A stretch of DNA of 64,000 bases from Bacteroidales bacterium Phil6 (GCA_002633315.1 NWBN01000014.1:141844-205843), one strand, 5' to 3'. Shown: positions 29,432-38,994, counted from the stretch's first letter. The notes: generated by a model not told the origin, from the letters alone. Translations and numbers: made by a program.

Positions 29432-31657
29432 TCATTCTCCCAAGAGATGCTCGAACAGGAAGTTATTGATTTTAGTAAATAAATGTATCCTGCATTCTCC
29501 ACCCTTGCCATAATTGCCATAAATACCGTGGTTCTTGTTAGGATAAATCATCAAATCGAATTGTTTGTTTGCAGAAACGAGAGCTTTTATAAGTTCCATA
29601 GCATTCTGATAATGCACGTTATCATCGCCGCTGCCATGGCACAACAAATAATTACCTTTTATTCTATCGACAAAATTAATCGGAGAATTATCATCATAAC
29701 CTGAAGGATTCTCTTCCGGAGTACGCATAAAACGTTCCGTATAGATATTATCGTAATAGCGCCAGTTTGTCACGGGAGCCACTGCCACTGCAGTACTTAT
29801 GACATCAGCACCTTTGGTAATTCCCGAAGTAGCCATATAACCGCCATAACTCCAGCCATAGATACCTATCTTATCTGCATTGACATACGGTTGCTTCGCC
29901 ATATATTTTGCCAAAGTAATCATATCTTCCGTTTCATATTTTCCCAACTGTTGGTATGTCATCTTTTTGAACTCTTGTCCCTGAGCTCCGCTACCTCTAT
30001 TATTAATAGATACAGAGATGATACCATGCTGAGCAAGAAGTTGCAACCAATCATAATCGCTATTGCCCCATGAGTTCAACACGGTCTGATAACCAGGACC
30101 TCCATAAACATAAATAAGGACAGGATATTTCTTCTGAGGGTCAAAATCCGGAGGTAAAATCTGCCATGCATCTATTTCGACAGGAGTACCGTCCGGCATG
30201 ACAAATGCCGAATCGCTGATCTTGAAGAATGTCTTTTCCGACAAGTTGTATTCTTTCATTCTTTCTGCAAATTCAGCATTGTCCTCCAACATCTTCACCA
30301 TCTTGCCCTTGCTGTCATACAAAGCATATTGCGGCGGTTGTGAAGCCGATGAATTGACATTGATAAAATATTTGAAATTATTGCTGAATCTTGCATCATT
30401 GGTTCCCACTTTATCAACTACAGTTCTCATTTTACCTTTTAGATTGACAGCATAAATCTGACGGTCAACAGGAGAATTTTTGGCAGCCTGGAAATAAACC
30501 TCGTTGTTTTTCTTATCATAACCATACACCTCGGTAACGTCCCAATTGCCGTATGTAAGTTGTTTTATCATATTTCCTTTTAAATCATAAAGATAAATAT
30601 GATTATAACCGTCGGCTTCACTTGTCATCAAGAAGGATTTCCCGTCTTCAAGGAAAGTCCAGTTGTCGGTAACATCAATATAATAAGGATTCGTTTCGTC
30701 ATAGAATACTGTAGTCTGACCTGTAGAAGCGTTGGCAGCAAGAATCTCGAGATGATTCTGATGACGATTAAGACGTTGAATGGCAAGGATATCAGGATCT
30801 TTGGTCCATTTCATGCGCGGGATATAAATATCCGTCTCTTCGCCAGTATCCATCTTTATGGTCTTTTTGCTTGACAAATCATAGACATAAACTTCCACTA
30901 TGGAGTTGTCTTCACCAGCCTTGGGATATTTGAAAGAATACCAGTCAGGATAAAGATTGTCGAATACCTCCATCTGAAACTCTTTGACATTGGACTCATC
31001 GAAGCGATAGAATGCTATTTTCATGTTGTCGGGAGACCAGAAGAAGCCCTGGGCAAAGCCGAACTCTTCCTCATATACCCAGTCCGGAGCACCATTAATA
31101 ATATGGTTATATAGCCCATCGAAAGTAAACTGAGTCTCTTCTTTTGTAACCAAATCCTTAATAAACAAATTATTATCCCTCATAAAAGCCACTTTTGAAG
31201 CATCAGGAGAGAAAGTGGCAAGACGTTGACTGCCTCCGTCTGAAAGAGGGAACAACTCCTTCGTTGCCAAATCATAAACATAATAATCAGCGGTAAAGGA
31301 ATGACGATATATAGGATTATAATCAGTCATAAGAAGCACCTTAGACTCGTCATCACTAAGAGTATAATTCATAACCGGGAGAGGGTCAGTCTCACCGGGA
31401 AGCACGAGGTCGCCAAAGTTGAACAATGTCTTGACTTTTTTACCTGTTTTATAACTGTAAACATTAAATTCACCTTTTTCTATTGCGGCGTATGTATCAC
31501 CGTCTTTCATGGATTCCATACCTCTAACTCTCTTGTAAACGAAAGTAGGACGTTCATAAATATCAGACAAAGTAAGGTTTTTCTTTTCCTGAGCTTTGAC
31601 ATTTAACATTCCCGGAATCAGGAACATTATGAATAATAAACACTTGAGTCTTTTCAT
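29432..31657 (-). CDS. Secreted dipeptidyl peptidase IV-like serine peptidase
   Basis: A prolyl-oligopeptidase-family exopeptidase of 741 residues. It has a signal peptide (MKRLKCLLFIMFLIPGMLNV), an N-terminal beta-propeller (DPPIV_N type, with YEEEFGFAQGFFWSPD holding the paired glutamates that bind the substrate N-terminus) and a C-terminal hydrolase domain. The catalytic serine is in GIYGWSYGGYM, the aspartate in LCHGSGDDNVHYQN and the histidine in PNKNHGIYG. I start it at 31657; a longer reading would run back through the divergent tRNA gene. It probably trims proline-containing peptides in the periplasm of a peptide-using anaerobe. Confidence 0.94.
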   Translation of the reverse strand: MKRLKCLLFIMFLIPGMLNVKAQEKKNLTLSDIYERPTFVYKRVRGMESMKDGDTYAAIEKGEFNVYSYKTGKKVKTLFNFGDLVLPGETDPLPVMNYTLSDDESKVLLMTDYNPIYRHSFTADYYVYDLATKELFPLSDGGSQRLATFSPDASKVAFMRDNNLFIKDLVTKEETQFTFDGLYNHIINGAPDWVYEEEFGFAQGFFWSPDNMKIAFYRFDESNVKEFQMEVFDNLYPDWYSFKYPKAGEDNSIVEVYVYDLSSKKTIKMDTGEETDIYIPRMKWTKDPDILAIQRLNRHQNHLEILAANASTGQTTVFYDETNPYYIDVTDNWTFLEDGKSFLMTSEADGYNHIYLYDLKGNMIKQLTYGNWDVTEVYGYDKKNNEVYFQAAKNSPVDRQIYAVNLKGKMRTVVDKVGTNDARFSNNFKYFINVNSSASQPPQYALYDSKGKMVKMLEDNAEFAERMKEYNLSEKTFFKISDSAFVMPDGTPVEIDAWQILPPDFDPQKKYPVLIYVYGGPGYQTVLNSWGNSDYDWLQLLAQHGIISVSINNRGSGAQGQEFKKMTYQQLGKYETEDMITLAKYMAKQPYVNADKIGIYGWSYGGYMATSGITKGADVISTAVAVAPVTNWRYYDNIYTERFMRTPEENPSGYDDNSPINFVDRIKGNYLLCHGSGDDNVHYQNAMELIKALVSANKQFDLMIYPNKNHGIYGNYGKGGECRIHLFTKINNFLFEHLLGE

Positions 31658-31678
31658 AACATTTATTTTTATAAAGTC

Positions 31679-31686
31679 CAAAAATA
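31679..31686 (-). promoter_or_regulatory. -7 promoter box for the DPP4-like gene
   Basis: Minus-strand TATTTTTG, 22 bases before the ATG at 31657, which supports that start. Confidence 0.6.
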
Positions 31687-31708
31687 ATAAAAAAAATAAC
31701 AAAAAGGC

Positions 31709-31738
31709 TTGTATCAATAAAAAAAGTTTGTATCTTTG
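31709..31738 (+). promoter_or_regulatory. Promoter of the tRNA-Val pair
   Basis: TTG at 31709-31711, a 19-base spacer and TATCTTTG at 31731-31738, 12 bases before the first tRNA. Confidence 0.75.
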
Positions 31739-31749
31739 CACCGCAAAAT

Positions 31750-31824
31750 GGGACGGTAGCTCAGTTGGTTTAGAGCGCATGCTTGACAGGCATGAGGTCA
31801 CAAGTTCGATCCTTGTTCGCCCCA
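31750..31824 (+). tRNA. tRNA-Val(GAC)
   Basis: The anticodon stem CATGC/GCATG holds TTGACAG, so the anticodon is GAC. The T-arm is ACAAG-TTCGATC-CTTGT. The acceptor GGGACGG against TCGCCCC has an A-C mismatch at the fourth pair and a terminal G-U. CCA is not encoded. Confidence 0.88.
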
Positions 31825-31828
31825 CGCG

Positions 31829-31848
31829 ACGCCAGAAGGCGTTTTTTT
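31829..31848 (+). terminator. Terminator-like hairpin between the two tRNA-Val genes
   Basis: The stem ACGCC / GGCGT around AGAA is followed by seven T. It may end most transcripts after the first tRNA. Confidence 0.75.
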
Positions 31849-31857
31849 ATTGAGATC

Positions 31858-31932
31858 GGGACGTTAGCCCAGTTGGTTTAGAGCGCTGCCTTCACACGGC
31901 AGAGGTCACTGGTTCGAGTCCAGTACGTCCCA
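31858..31932 (+). tRNA. tRNA-Val(CAC)
   Basis: Acceptor GGGACGT pairs perfectly with ACGTCCC. The anticodon stem CTGCC/GGCAG holds TTCACAC, so the anticodon is CAC. The T-arm is ACTGG-TTCGAGT-CCAGT. Confidence 0.94.
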
Positions 31933-32480
31933 CTTCCCTTAAAACAACCATTTACAATAATCTACAATTTATTAAACCTGGTTTTTCATCATTCATGTTT
32001 TATTTCCAAATTTATATCAAAAACATAAGATAACAAATCCAAGACCTCATTATCATTCGGTAATTACCAAATAAAACAGCACAATTGTCCGCACTGTTAA
32101 AATTACTATCAAGATATTGGAAAACCATTTCAACATCAACTCGTCTCGCATATCGTTCATTTGAAAACACTTTATAACATTACGACAATAATTTTATTTA
32201 AATATATTTTTTATCATAATTCAATATTAAATAAAATAATAATTCAATATAACAATTCGCCTCAACTTTAAGAACATATAAACATACATAAAAAAACAAA
32301 GCATAGCTTAAGACCACATCAAAAATATCTATGAAGCTTGCAAAAATCAAAAACATCCAAACAATCTTAATTTAAACAAAAAAACTTGTTCAAACATGTC
32401 ATTTATAAAGATTAAATGACTCATATACAAAACTGATAGTTTAACATTATTCAATTTTCATTGAAAAGTTTAAGAAAGAT
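31933..32480. other. AT-rich intergenic region, nothing recognised
   Basis: About 550 bases after tRNA-Val(CAC) with no convincing reading frame, hairpin or repeat. Confidence 0.5.
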
Positions 32481-32511
32481 TTTGCAGATTAACAAAATTT
32501 GTCTAACTTTG
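32481..32511 (+). promoter_or_regulatory. Promoter of the aminotransferase gene
   Basis: TTTG at 32481-32484, a 19-base spacer and TAACTTTG at 32504-32511. Confidence 0.75.
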
Positions 32512-32560
32512 AAGCGAATTTAGAAATAGCACAAGTCATTAATTAACAAACAAATATTTT

Positions 32561-33877
32561 ATGGAATATAACATTGTAGCAAAAGAAATCGCACAGAAAG
32601 TGTTTAAGGACAGTGGATTACCCAATATTGGGAAAGCTTCTATCAGAGAAATCAAGAAGCTTGTCGATAATCTGGAAAACGCAAGTAAAGTCAAGTTCGT
32701 GCGCATGGAGATGGGTATTCCGGGGCTCCCGCCTGCACAAAAAGGTGTTGAAGCACAGATCGAGTCGTTGCAAAAAGGCATTGCCTCACTATATCCCGAC
32801 ATTGAAGGCATGCCAATATTGAAACAGGAGATCTCAAGATTCGTAAAAAATTTCATCGATATAGATGTAAACCCCAAAAACTGTATTCCCACAGTAGGTT
32901 CCATGCAAGGTGCTTTTGCAAGTTTCCTGACATGCAGCAGAGTCAACAAAGAAAAAACCACTACATTGTTCATCGACCCGGGCTTCAACGTTCACAAGTT
33001 GCAAAACAAGGTATTGGGCATTCCGATGGAGACATTCGACGTTTACGAATACCGCGGAGAAAAGTTGCGCGACAAATTGGAAAGTATATTCAAAACAGGA
33101 AAAATACATTCAGTATTGTATTCCAACCCCAACAATCCATCATGGGTATGTTTTACCGATGAAGAATTGAAAATAATAGGTGAACTTGCGACCAAATACG
33201 ATGTCATCATCATGGAAGACCTCGCCTATTTCGGCATGGATTTCCGCAAAGACTACAGTCATCCGGGCGTCGCACCGTTCCAACCCTCTGTTGCCAAATA
33301 TACCGACAATTACATATTATTGATATCCAGTTCAAAAGCTTTCAGTTATGCCGGTGAGCGTATTGCCATGATGGTGATAGGCGACAAACTCGCAGAGCGT
33401 GAATATCCTGACTTAAAACGATATTACAGTTCGACAAAATTCGGATATACCATGATTTATGGTACCATATATCCGTTAAGTTCGGGAACATCTCATTCGG
33501 CGCAATATGCATTGTGGGGTATTCTGAAATCTGTCAATGATGGAGAATACAATTTCCGCGACGATGTGATAGAATACGGTAAAAAAGCCAAGTTAATGAA
33601 AGAAGCCTTCATAGCAAACGGGTTCGAGATTGTATATGATCATGATTTGGGAGACCCTATAGCAGACGGTTTTTACTTCACATACGGATATCCTGGATTC
33701 GGAGGAGCCGAATTACTCGAAGAGATGTTGTATTACGGCATTTCAGCAATATCATTGGATATCACCGGCAGTACAAGACAAGGCATCAGAGCCTGCACCT
33801 CATTGATACAAAGAGAAGAGATACCTGTATTGGCAGAGCGACTCGCCTTGTTTGCCAAAGATCATCCACTTAAATAA
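32561..33877 (+). CDS. PLP-dependent class I/II aminotransferase
   Basis: A fold-type I aminotransferase of 438 residues. Visible are the glycine/proline-rich N-terminal FVRMEMGIPGLPPAQ, the substrate-side YSNPNNPSWVCFTDEEL with its conserved asparagine, VIIMEDLAYFGMD with the PLP-ring aspartate, and the Schiff-base lysine in ISSSKAFSYAGERIAMM. It is 30-40 residues longer than the usual AspC type. The amino acid used cannot be read from the sequence. It is monocistronic, with a strong consensus promoter. The 2-oxoacid oxidoreductase downstream could consume transaminated branched-chain amino acids, which is inference. Confidence 0.9.
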   Translation: MEYNIVAKEIAQKVFKDSGLPNIGKASIREIKKLVDNLENASKVKFVRMEMGIPGLPPAQKGVEAQIESLQKGIASLYPDIEGMPILKQEISRFVKNFIDIDVNPKNCIPTVGSMQGAFASFLTCSRVNKEKTTTLFIDPGFNVHKLQNKVLGIPMETFDVYEYRGEKLRDKLESIFKTGKIHSVLYSNPNNPSWVCFTDEELKIIGELATKYDVIIMEDLAYFGMDFRKDYSHPGVAPFQPSVAKYTDNYILLISSSKAFSYAGERIAMMVIGDKLAEREYPDLKRYYSSTKFGYTMIYGTIYPLSSGTSHSAQYALWGILKSVNDGEYNFRDDVIEYGKKAKLMKEAFIANGFEIVYDHDLGDPIADGFYFTYGYPGFGGAELLEEMLYYGISAISLDITGSTRQGIRACTSLIQREEIPVLAERLALFAKDHPLK

Positions 33878-33936
33878 GTAAAAACCGACAAAATAAAACA
33901 CATATTAATTAATTTTTTCAATTAATAAAAAAGATG

Positions 33937-33944
33937 TAAATTTG
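33937..33944 (+). promoter_or_regulatory. -7 promoter box for the 2-oxoacid oxidoreductase operon
   Basis: TAAATTTG, 57 bases before the ferredoxin-subunit ATG. Confidence 0.6.
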
Positions 33945-34001
33945 TGCGTTTTTGAAATACATAGAAAATCATACATAATAATAACCTAAAAAATAAAAAT
34001 T

Positions 34002-34226
34002 ATGGCAAGTTTCAAAGGAGCTATTTTAGTTGATACTGAGCGTTGTAAAGGATGCGGCGTATGTGTCGTAAACTGTCCATGCGGTGTCATTGGATTAGCT
34101 AAAGAAGTTAACGGAAAGGGTTACAATTACGCTTACATGGAAGAACCCGACAAGTGTATAGGCTGCGCAAGTTGCGGCGTTGTATGTCCCGACGGAGTAA
34201 TATCCGTATATAAGGTCAAACTTTAA
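34002..34226 (+). CDS. korD: 2-oxoacid:ferredoxin oxidoreductase, ferredoxin-like delta subunit
   Basis: A 74-residue protein with two 4Fe-4S motifs, CKGCGVCVVNCPCGVI and CIGCASCGVVCPDGVI, passing electrons from the thiamine-bound intermediate to ferredoxin. It is the first gene of four packed in the order delta-alpha-beta-gamma, the usual arrangement of 2-oxoglutarate or branched-chain 2-oxoacid oxidoreductases. Confidence 0.9.
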   Translation: MASFKGAILVDTERCKGCGVCVVNCPCGVIGLAKEVNGKGYNYAYMEEPDKCIGCASCGVVCPDGVISVYKVKL

Positions 34227-34261
34227 TCAAATCATTGTCTAACAATTTAAAATTAACAATA

Positions 34262-35347
34262 ATGGGAGAATTAAAACTGATGAAGGGTAACGAAGCATTA
34301 GCCGAAGCAGCAATACGCTACGGTTGTGATGCTTATTTCGGATATCCTATCACTCCACAGTCTGAAGTGATCGAATATCTCTCGGAACAGAACCCTTACG
34401 AGCGTACCGGAATGGTCGTTCTTCAAGCAGAGAGTGAATTGGCAGCCATCAACATGGTATATGCTGCCGGAGCAGCCGGAAAAAGAGTCATGACATCATC
34501 ATCGAGTCCGGGTGTCAGTTTGAAACAGGAAGGAATCACATATATAGCTGGAGCCGAGATTCCATGTCTTTATGCCGACGTGGTACGTGGCGGCCCGGGA
34601 TTGGGAACAATACAACCATCACAAGCCGACTATTTCCAGGCTTGTAAAGGCGGTGGTCACGGTGACTACAAAAACATAGTTTTAGCACCGGCATCAGTAC
34701 AGGAAATGGCAGACTTCGTGGCATTGGGATTCGACCTTGCATTCAAATACCGCATGGCATGCTGCATACTCTCAGACGGCGCCATAGGTCAGATGATGGA
34801 AAAAGTCGTTTTGGCAGACCAAAGACCTCGTATGACAGACGAAGAGATCAAAGAGAAATATCCTTGGGCAACGACAGGCCGCAAGAGAGGTACTCCTCAT
34901 CGTATCATAACATCATTGGATCTGGATTCCAACAGAATGGAAGCACACAACCGTCATCTCCAAGAGAAATACAGACAAGTCGAAGCCAACGAAGTACGTT
35001 TCGAAGAGATCAACTGCGAAGATGCCGAATATGTATTCGTAGCATACGGTTCAAGCGCAAGAATAGCACAGAAATCGGTACAGTTGGGACGTGAAGAAGG
35101 TTTGAAAGTCGGTTTGCTCCGTCCTATAACATTATATCCTTATCCTACAAAAGCCATTCAGGCACTCATCGACAATGGTGTCAAAGGCTTCTTGTCAGTG
35201 GAATTAAGTTGCGGTCAGATGATAGAAGACGTCAGACTGGCTGTTAACGGTCGTGTTAAAGCCGAGCACTTCGGTCGTGTTGGTGGAATAATCCATACAC
35301 CTGAAGAAGTCCTCGAAGCAATGAAAAAACAAATTATAGGAGAATAA
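34262..35347 (+). CDS. korA: 2-oxoacid:ferredoxin oxidoreductase, alpha subunit (KorA/VorB type)
   Basis: A 361-residue subunit starting at MGELKLMKGNEALAEAAI. It has the pyrimidine-binding-domain motif YFGYPITPQSEV, VMTSSSSPGVSLKQEG and RGGPGLGTIQPSQADY, and a C-terminal transketolase-like domain (VGLLRPITLYPYP). The ATG at 34262 is preferred over an in-frame TTG 27 bases earlier, as it gives the canonical N-terminus. Whether the enzyme prefers 2-oxoglutarate or 2-oxoisovalerate is not decided by sequence alone. Confidence 0.9.
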   Translation: MGELKLMKGNEALAEAAIRYGCDAYFGYPITPQSEVIEYLSEQNPYERTGMVVLQAESELAAINMVYAAGAAGKRVMTSSSSPGVSLKQEGITYIAGAEIPCLYADVVRGGPGLGTIQPSQADYFQACKGGGHGDYKNIVLAPASVQEMADFVALGFDLAFKYRMACCILSDGAIGQMMEKVVLADQRPRMTDEEIKEKYPWATTGRKRGTPHRIITSLDLDSNRMEAHNRHLQEKYRQVEANEVRFEEINCEDAEYVFVAYGSSARIAQKSVQLGREEGLKVGLLRPITLYPYPTKAIQALIDNGVKGFLSVELSCGQMIEDVRLAVNGRVKAEHFGRVGGIIHTPEEVLEAMKKQIIGE

Positions 35348-35351
35348 GATC

Positions 35352-36176
35352 ATGTCAGAAATCACAGTAAAAGATATAATCAAACCGGAGAACTTAGTCT
35401 ATCAGAAATCAAAATTGTTGACTGAGAAGCCGTTTCACTATTGCCCGGGTTGCGGTCACGGCACCATACATCGTCTGATTGCAGAAGTGATAGAAGAACT
35501 CGGAATAGATGAAGACACCATAGGTGTAGCTCCTGTAGGTTGCGCCGTTATGGCATACGATTATTTTGATGTTGACTTTCAAGAGGCGGCACACGGTCGT
35601 GCTCCGGCGTTGGCAACAGGAATCAAACGCGTATGGCCTAACAAGATAGTATTTACCTATCAAGGCGACGGAGACCTCGCTGCCATTGGAACATGCGAGA
35701 CAATACATACATGTAACCGTGGAGAGAACATCACCATGATATTCGTCAACAATGGAATCTACGGCATGACCGGCGGACAAATGGCTCCTACAACACTCGA
35801 AGGCATGAAGACAGCCACTACGCCATACGGACGTAAAGCCACATTGCCACAGGGTGCGGGCTTCGAAGGAATGCCCAACAACGGTTATCCTCTGAGAATA
35901 ACGGAACTTGTAGCCCAACTCCCGGGAACAAAATATGTGACACGTCAGGCTGTATATTCACCTGCAATGGTTCGCAAGGCAAAACAAGCCATAAAAAAGG
36001 CTTTTGAAAACCAACTTCACGGCAAGAGCGGTGTCAACTTCGTTGAAATCGTATCCAACTGTAACTCTAACTGGAAGATGAGCCCTGTAGATGCCAACAA
36101 ATGGTTGGTGGAAAACATGTTGCCATTTTATCCACTCGGTGATATTAAAGTTGACGGAGAGCTTGTAAAAAAATAA
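35352..36176 (+). CDS. korB: 2-oxoacid:ferredoxin oxidoreductase, thiamine-diphosphate beta subunit
   Basis: A 274-residue subunit carrying the cofactor. It shows HYCPGCGHGTIHRLIAE with the iron-sulfur/TPP cysteines, AHGRAPALATGIKR, and the TPP-binding YQGDGDLAAIGTCETIH continuing to FVNNGIYGMTGGQMAPT. It begins 4 bases after korA and 16 bases before korC. The complex makes acyl-CoA and reduced ferredoxin, or runs in reverse for reductive carboxylation, in anaerobes. Confidence 0.93.
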   Translation: MSEITVKDIIKPENLVYQKSKLLTEKPFHYCPGCGHGTIHRLIAEVIEELGIDEDTIGVAPVGCAVMAYDYFDVDFQEAAHGRAPALATGIKRVWPNKIVFTYQGDGDLAAIGTCETIHTCNRGENITMIFVNNGIYGMTGGQMAPTTLEGMKTATTPYGRKATLPQGAGFEGMPNNGYPLRITELVAQLPGTKYVTRQAVYSPAMVRKAKQAIKKAFENQLHGKSGVNFVEIVSNCNSNWKMSPVDANKWLVENMLPFYPLGDIKVDGELVKK

Positions 36177-36192
36177 CTAAAATCTTAAAACA

Positions 36193-36735
36193 ATGACAGA
36201 AGAAATTATCATAGCCGGTTTCGGCGGACAAGGTGTTTTATCAATGGGTAAGATCCTTGCTTATAGCGGTATCATGCAAGACAAAGAAGTCAGCTGGATG
36301 CCTTCATACGGTCCGGAAATGCGTGGCGGTACAGCTAACGTTACTGTCATCGTAAGCGATGAACGTGTATGCTCCCCTATCATCAACGCTTTTGACACAG
36401 CAGTGATACTAAATCAACAGTCACTCGACAAATTCGAAAGTAAAGTAAAACCAGGTGGCGTATTGATATACGACCCTAACGGCATCACTCACAAACCAAC
36501 TCGTAAAGACATCAGCATCTACACAATAGAAGGTGCCCAATTGGCATCAGACATGGGTAATGCCAAAGTATTCAACATGGTCATTCTCGGTGCACTTCTT
36601 AAAGTTAAACCCATAGTAGAAATGACTAACGTTGAAAAAGGTCTCGAACATTCATTGCCTGAACGCGCTCATAAACTTATTCCTTTGAACATGAAAGCCA
36701 TACAAGTTGGTATGGATAATGTAAAAGTCGAATAA
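36193..36735 (+). CDS. korC: 2-oxoacid:ferredoxin oxidoreductase, gamma subunit
   Basis: A 180-residue CoA-binding gamma domain with IIIAGFGGQGVLSMGKILAY, SWMPSYGPEMRGGTANVTV and NMVILGALLK. It is the last gene of the four-subunit operon and is followed by a strong terminator. Confidence 0.92.
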   Translation: MTEEIIIAGFGGQGVLSMGKILAYSGIMQDKEVSWMPSYGPEMRGGTANVTVIVSDERVCSPIINAFDTAVILNQQSLDKFESKVKPGGVLIYDPNGITHKPTRKDISIYTIEGAQLASDMGNAKVFNMVILGALLKVKPIVEMTNVEKGLEHSLPERAHKLIPLNMKAIQVGMDNVKVE

Positions 36736-36755
36736 TTATTTTTTCATAAATCTTT

Positions 36756-36796
36756 AGTGTGTAAAAAGGGGCCACCCGATTTACACACTTTTTTTA
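36756..36796 (+). terminator. Intrinsic terminator of the 2-oxoacid oxidoreductase operon
   Basis: A 10-bp stem AGTGTGTAAA / TTTACACACT encloses about 14 bases and is followed by seven T. Confidence 0.9.
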
Positions 36797-37085
36797 TATC
36801 ATTACATGAATGATTACGGTAATAATTTCATTATTTCAAACCATTACTGCCCGACAAAGTTTTCAAATTCATTTATAACGTTTGAAAAAAATTATATGCT
36901 CACAAATCATGTAAAAAGTTTATGTTATGACTTCATATCGATATTCAAGTAATTTATCATATTTGTCGGATTCCAAAGAAATACAATATGTTTTTCACAA
37001 CTAAATAGCATTGCTGTCTCGAATGATTATCTATTATATAGAATATTTTTTATTGTACATGAATGAAAAATTTTACAAAAGATCC

Positions 37086-37115
37086 TTGCATATTTGAATA
37101 ATATCATTAACTTTG
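37086..37115 (+). promoter_or_regulatory. Consensus promoter with no protein gene behind it
   Basis: TTG at 37086-37088, a 19-base spacer and TAACTTTG at 37108-37115. The next reading frame is 840 bases away, so it points to an RNA gene. Confidence 0.65.
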
Positions 37116-37120
37116 CTGTG

Positions 37121-37297
37121 TTGTAGTAACTACAATATATTGCCGAGAGCGAAAATGTGGCAGTTTTCATAAACAGGGCAATTGTATAATCTACATAAGA
37201 ATGATTTTACTAATCATAAGATTTATGTGGAGGAGCCTTGTATGTGTAACAAATTGCAGCCACCAATCGTCCGTGCAAGAGCATCCTCCACTTTTTA
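37121..37297 (+). ncRNA. Candidate structured small RNA, family unknown
   Basis: About 177 bases after a consensus promoter. They contain nested hairpins: TTGTAG/CTACAA; ATTGCC/GGCAAT (37139-37144 with 37177-37182); ATGATT/AATCAT inside CTACATAA/TTATGTGG; and an 8-bp GTGGAGGA/TCCTCCAC pair (37227-37234 with 37284-37291) followed by five T, which would end it. GC content is above the surrounding DNA. The size is compatible with 6S RNA or another housekeeping small RNA, but I cannot match a known family. Confidence 0.5.
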
Positions 37298-37352
37298 AAT
37301 ATTCGTAACACATCATTGGTATCCTGAAAAATCAAAATATATAAGAATTATG

Positions 37353-37382
37353 GCTGATTTTATAGTAAGGTCAGCTTTTTTT
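37353..37382 (+). terminator. Terminator-like hairpin
   Basis: The stem GCTGA / TCAGC with a 13-base loop is followed by seven T. It may be a back-up terminator for the candidate RNA. Its sequence resembles the hairpin at 38995. Confidence 0.6.
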
Positions 37383-37955
37383 ATCAGATTGCTGTAACAA
37401 AACTAAAATACAATCCTAACTTTTGGGAAAAGTAAACATATCTATCGGGCTGTAATGTTAGTCATCGTAAATTAATTTTTAATTTCAAAAAGACTTGCAT
37501 TAAACTATTTTTTTGTAACTTTGCGCGGATGATAAGTTATTAAAATAATTTGACTGAAATATAAAGATATATTGGTATTGTCTTAGTTAAAATTAAAAGG
37601 AGGTTATACTAAAATTATTACAATAGAGTTATTATAGTAAATATTATACTTCCATGTCATTCGTTAACCAAATTCAAAAAATCATATTGATCAATCTGAT
37701 TTTTTATTATTGAGGTATAAAAATAGTAAAAGATATTATGAAAAAGATTTTATTAAAAAACGTAAGATATAATGTTAAATTGGAATTTGCAACTAATATA
37801 AATAGTGTTTATATTTTATATGGAATTATTTTAAAAAAAATAAATATTGATTTTAAATTAACATAGTTATAATTATAAATCACCCAAGCATTTGGTAGAT
37901 AAATATAAAATATACAAATTATTAACATCAATATATTATTAAATATTTTTTCAAT
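37383..37955. other. AT-rich intergenic region before the orphan lipoprotein
   Basis: Very AT-rich, with no reading frame I would support and no clear repeat. TAACTTTG at about 37515-37522 is a possible promoter box, far from the lipoprotein start. Confidence 0.4.
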
Positions 37956-38918
37956 ATGAAAACAAAAGTTTTTTTATTATTCACTCTATGTATATTGATT
38001 TCTTGTTCATCACCTGAGTCTGATGGGAAATTAGCAGCAAGAAAATATTGTGATTGTGAAAAAAATCGCATGGAAAGTATTAACCATGCTTATCAGAAAT
38101 TTCTTCGGGATTTTAAATCTTATAATTTTAAGTCTCGTGTAGAAGCACGTGAAAAGATTGCTGAATTTGAAAAAGAAATAGAAATGGATTATTTAGCAAA
38201 TAAAATGGATGCAGACGATTTTTATAAAAAGGTAAAAAATAGATATTTGACTAATTTTGAAAAAAATCTTCAATTTGAATATGCTTTTAATCAATATTAC
38301 AATGCCAATATTAAAGTAGAAAATAGTTATATTCAATTAGAAAAACAAGTCAATAAACAAATTGCTAACATTATTCCGCCGAAACCTGATATTGAAAAGG
38401 TTTGTTTAGATTTAGTTGGAAGAAAGTTTACTGAAAAAGAAACTGTTGAATTTCCTAATTTGTCATGGGAAATTACCGATAATCTAATTAAGCAATGTGA
38501 TATTATTTCTGAAGAACAATGTGGAGACGAATATACATATAATATACATCTGATATTACAAGAAAATGGTGGAAAATATGAAGTTGACATTCATCTTTTT
38601 TACGTACTATTTGATAATGAATCTGATTGGAAAATCGATTTTGTTGAATCAAAAGGATTGAAGGTTATTCGTACGGGAAAGTATAATGGTTGTATCACAG
38701 CTAATATTGAAGGTATCAATTATGAATACTCGTTAAATTTAGTTAATCATTGTGACGTTGAATTGGTGATACGAGGACAAGTGCTAAATCAAAGCACAAA
38801 TAAATGGCAGGATTTTATTAAAATAATAAAACCCAATGGAAAAGAGACTGTTGGATGTTGGTTCTTTTTAAGTGTTGAAGATTTTAGAATAGATTTTATT
38901 GAACGTCCTCTTATGTAG
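37956..38918 (+). CDS. Hypothetical lipoprotein, 320 residues
   Basis: The N-terminus MKTKVFLLFTLCILISCSS is a lipoprotein signal with lipobox LISC. Residues 25-130 are strongly helical and charged (coiled-coil-like, with the cysteine pair YCDCEKNR). The C-terminal 170 residues look beta-rich with several cysteines. I do not recognise a family. G+C is lower than in the housekeeping genes to its left, and IS debris follows, so recent acquisition is plausible. No partner gene is adjacent. Confidence 0.65.
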   Translation: MKTKVFLLFTLCILISCSSPESDGKLAARKYCDCEKNRMESINHAYQKFLRDFKSYNFKSRVEAREKIAEFEKEIEMDYLANKMDADDFYKKVKNRYLTNFEKNLQFEYAFNQYYNANIKVENSYIQLEKQVNKQIANIIPPKPDIEKVCLDLVGRKFTEKETVEFPNLSWEITDNLIKQCDIISEEQCGDEYTYNIHLILQENGGKYEVDIHLFYVLFDNESDWKIDFVESKGLKVIRTGKYNGCITANIEGINYEYSLNLVNHCDVELVIRGQVLNQSTNKWQDFIKIIKPNGKETVGCWFFLSVEDFRIDFIERPLM

Positions 38919-38994
38919 CCATCCTTTAAATTTAGTTTTATTATTTAGAGGATTGATTATTTAAAAATTTTATTGATATCCGATAAAAAATCAA

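Noticed and set aside
31658..31825. An N-terminal extension of the DPP4-like protein by 56 residues
   Set aside because: It would be translated from the complementary strand of tRNA-Val(GAC) and its promoter. The signal peptide begins at 31657 with its own -7 box.
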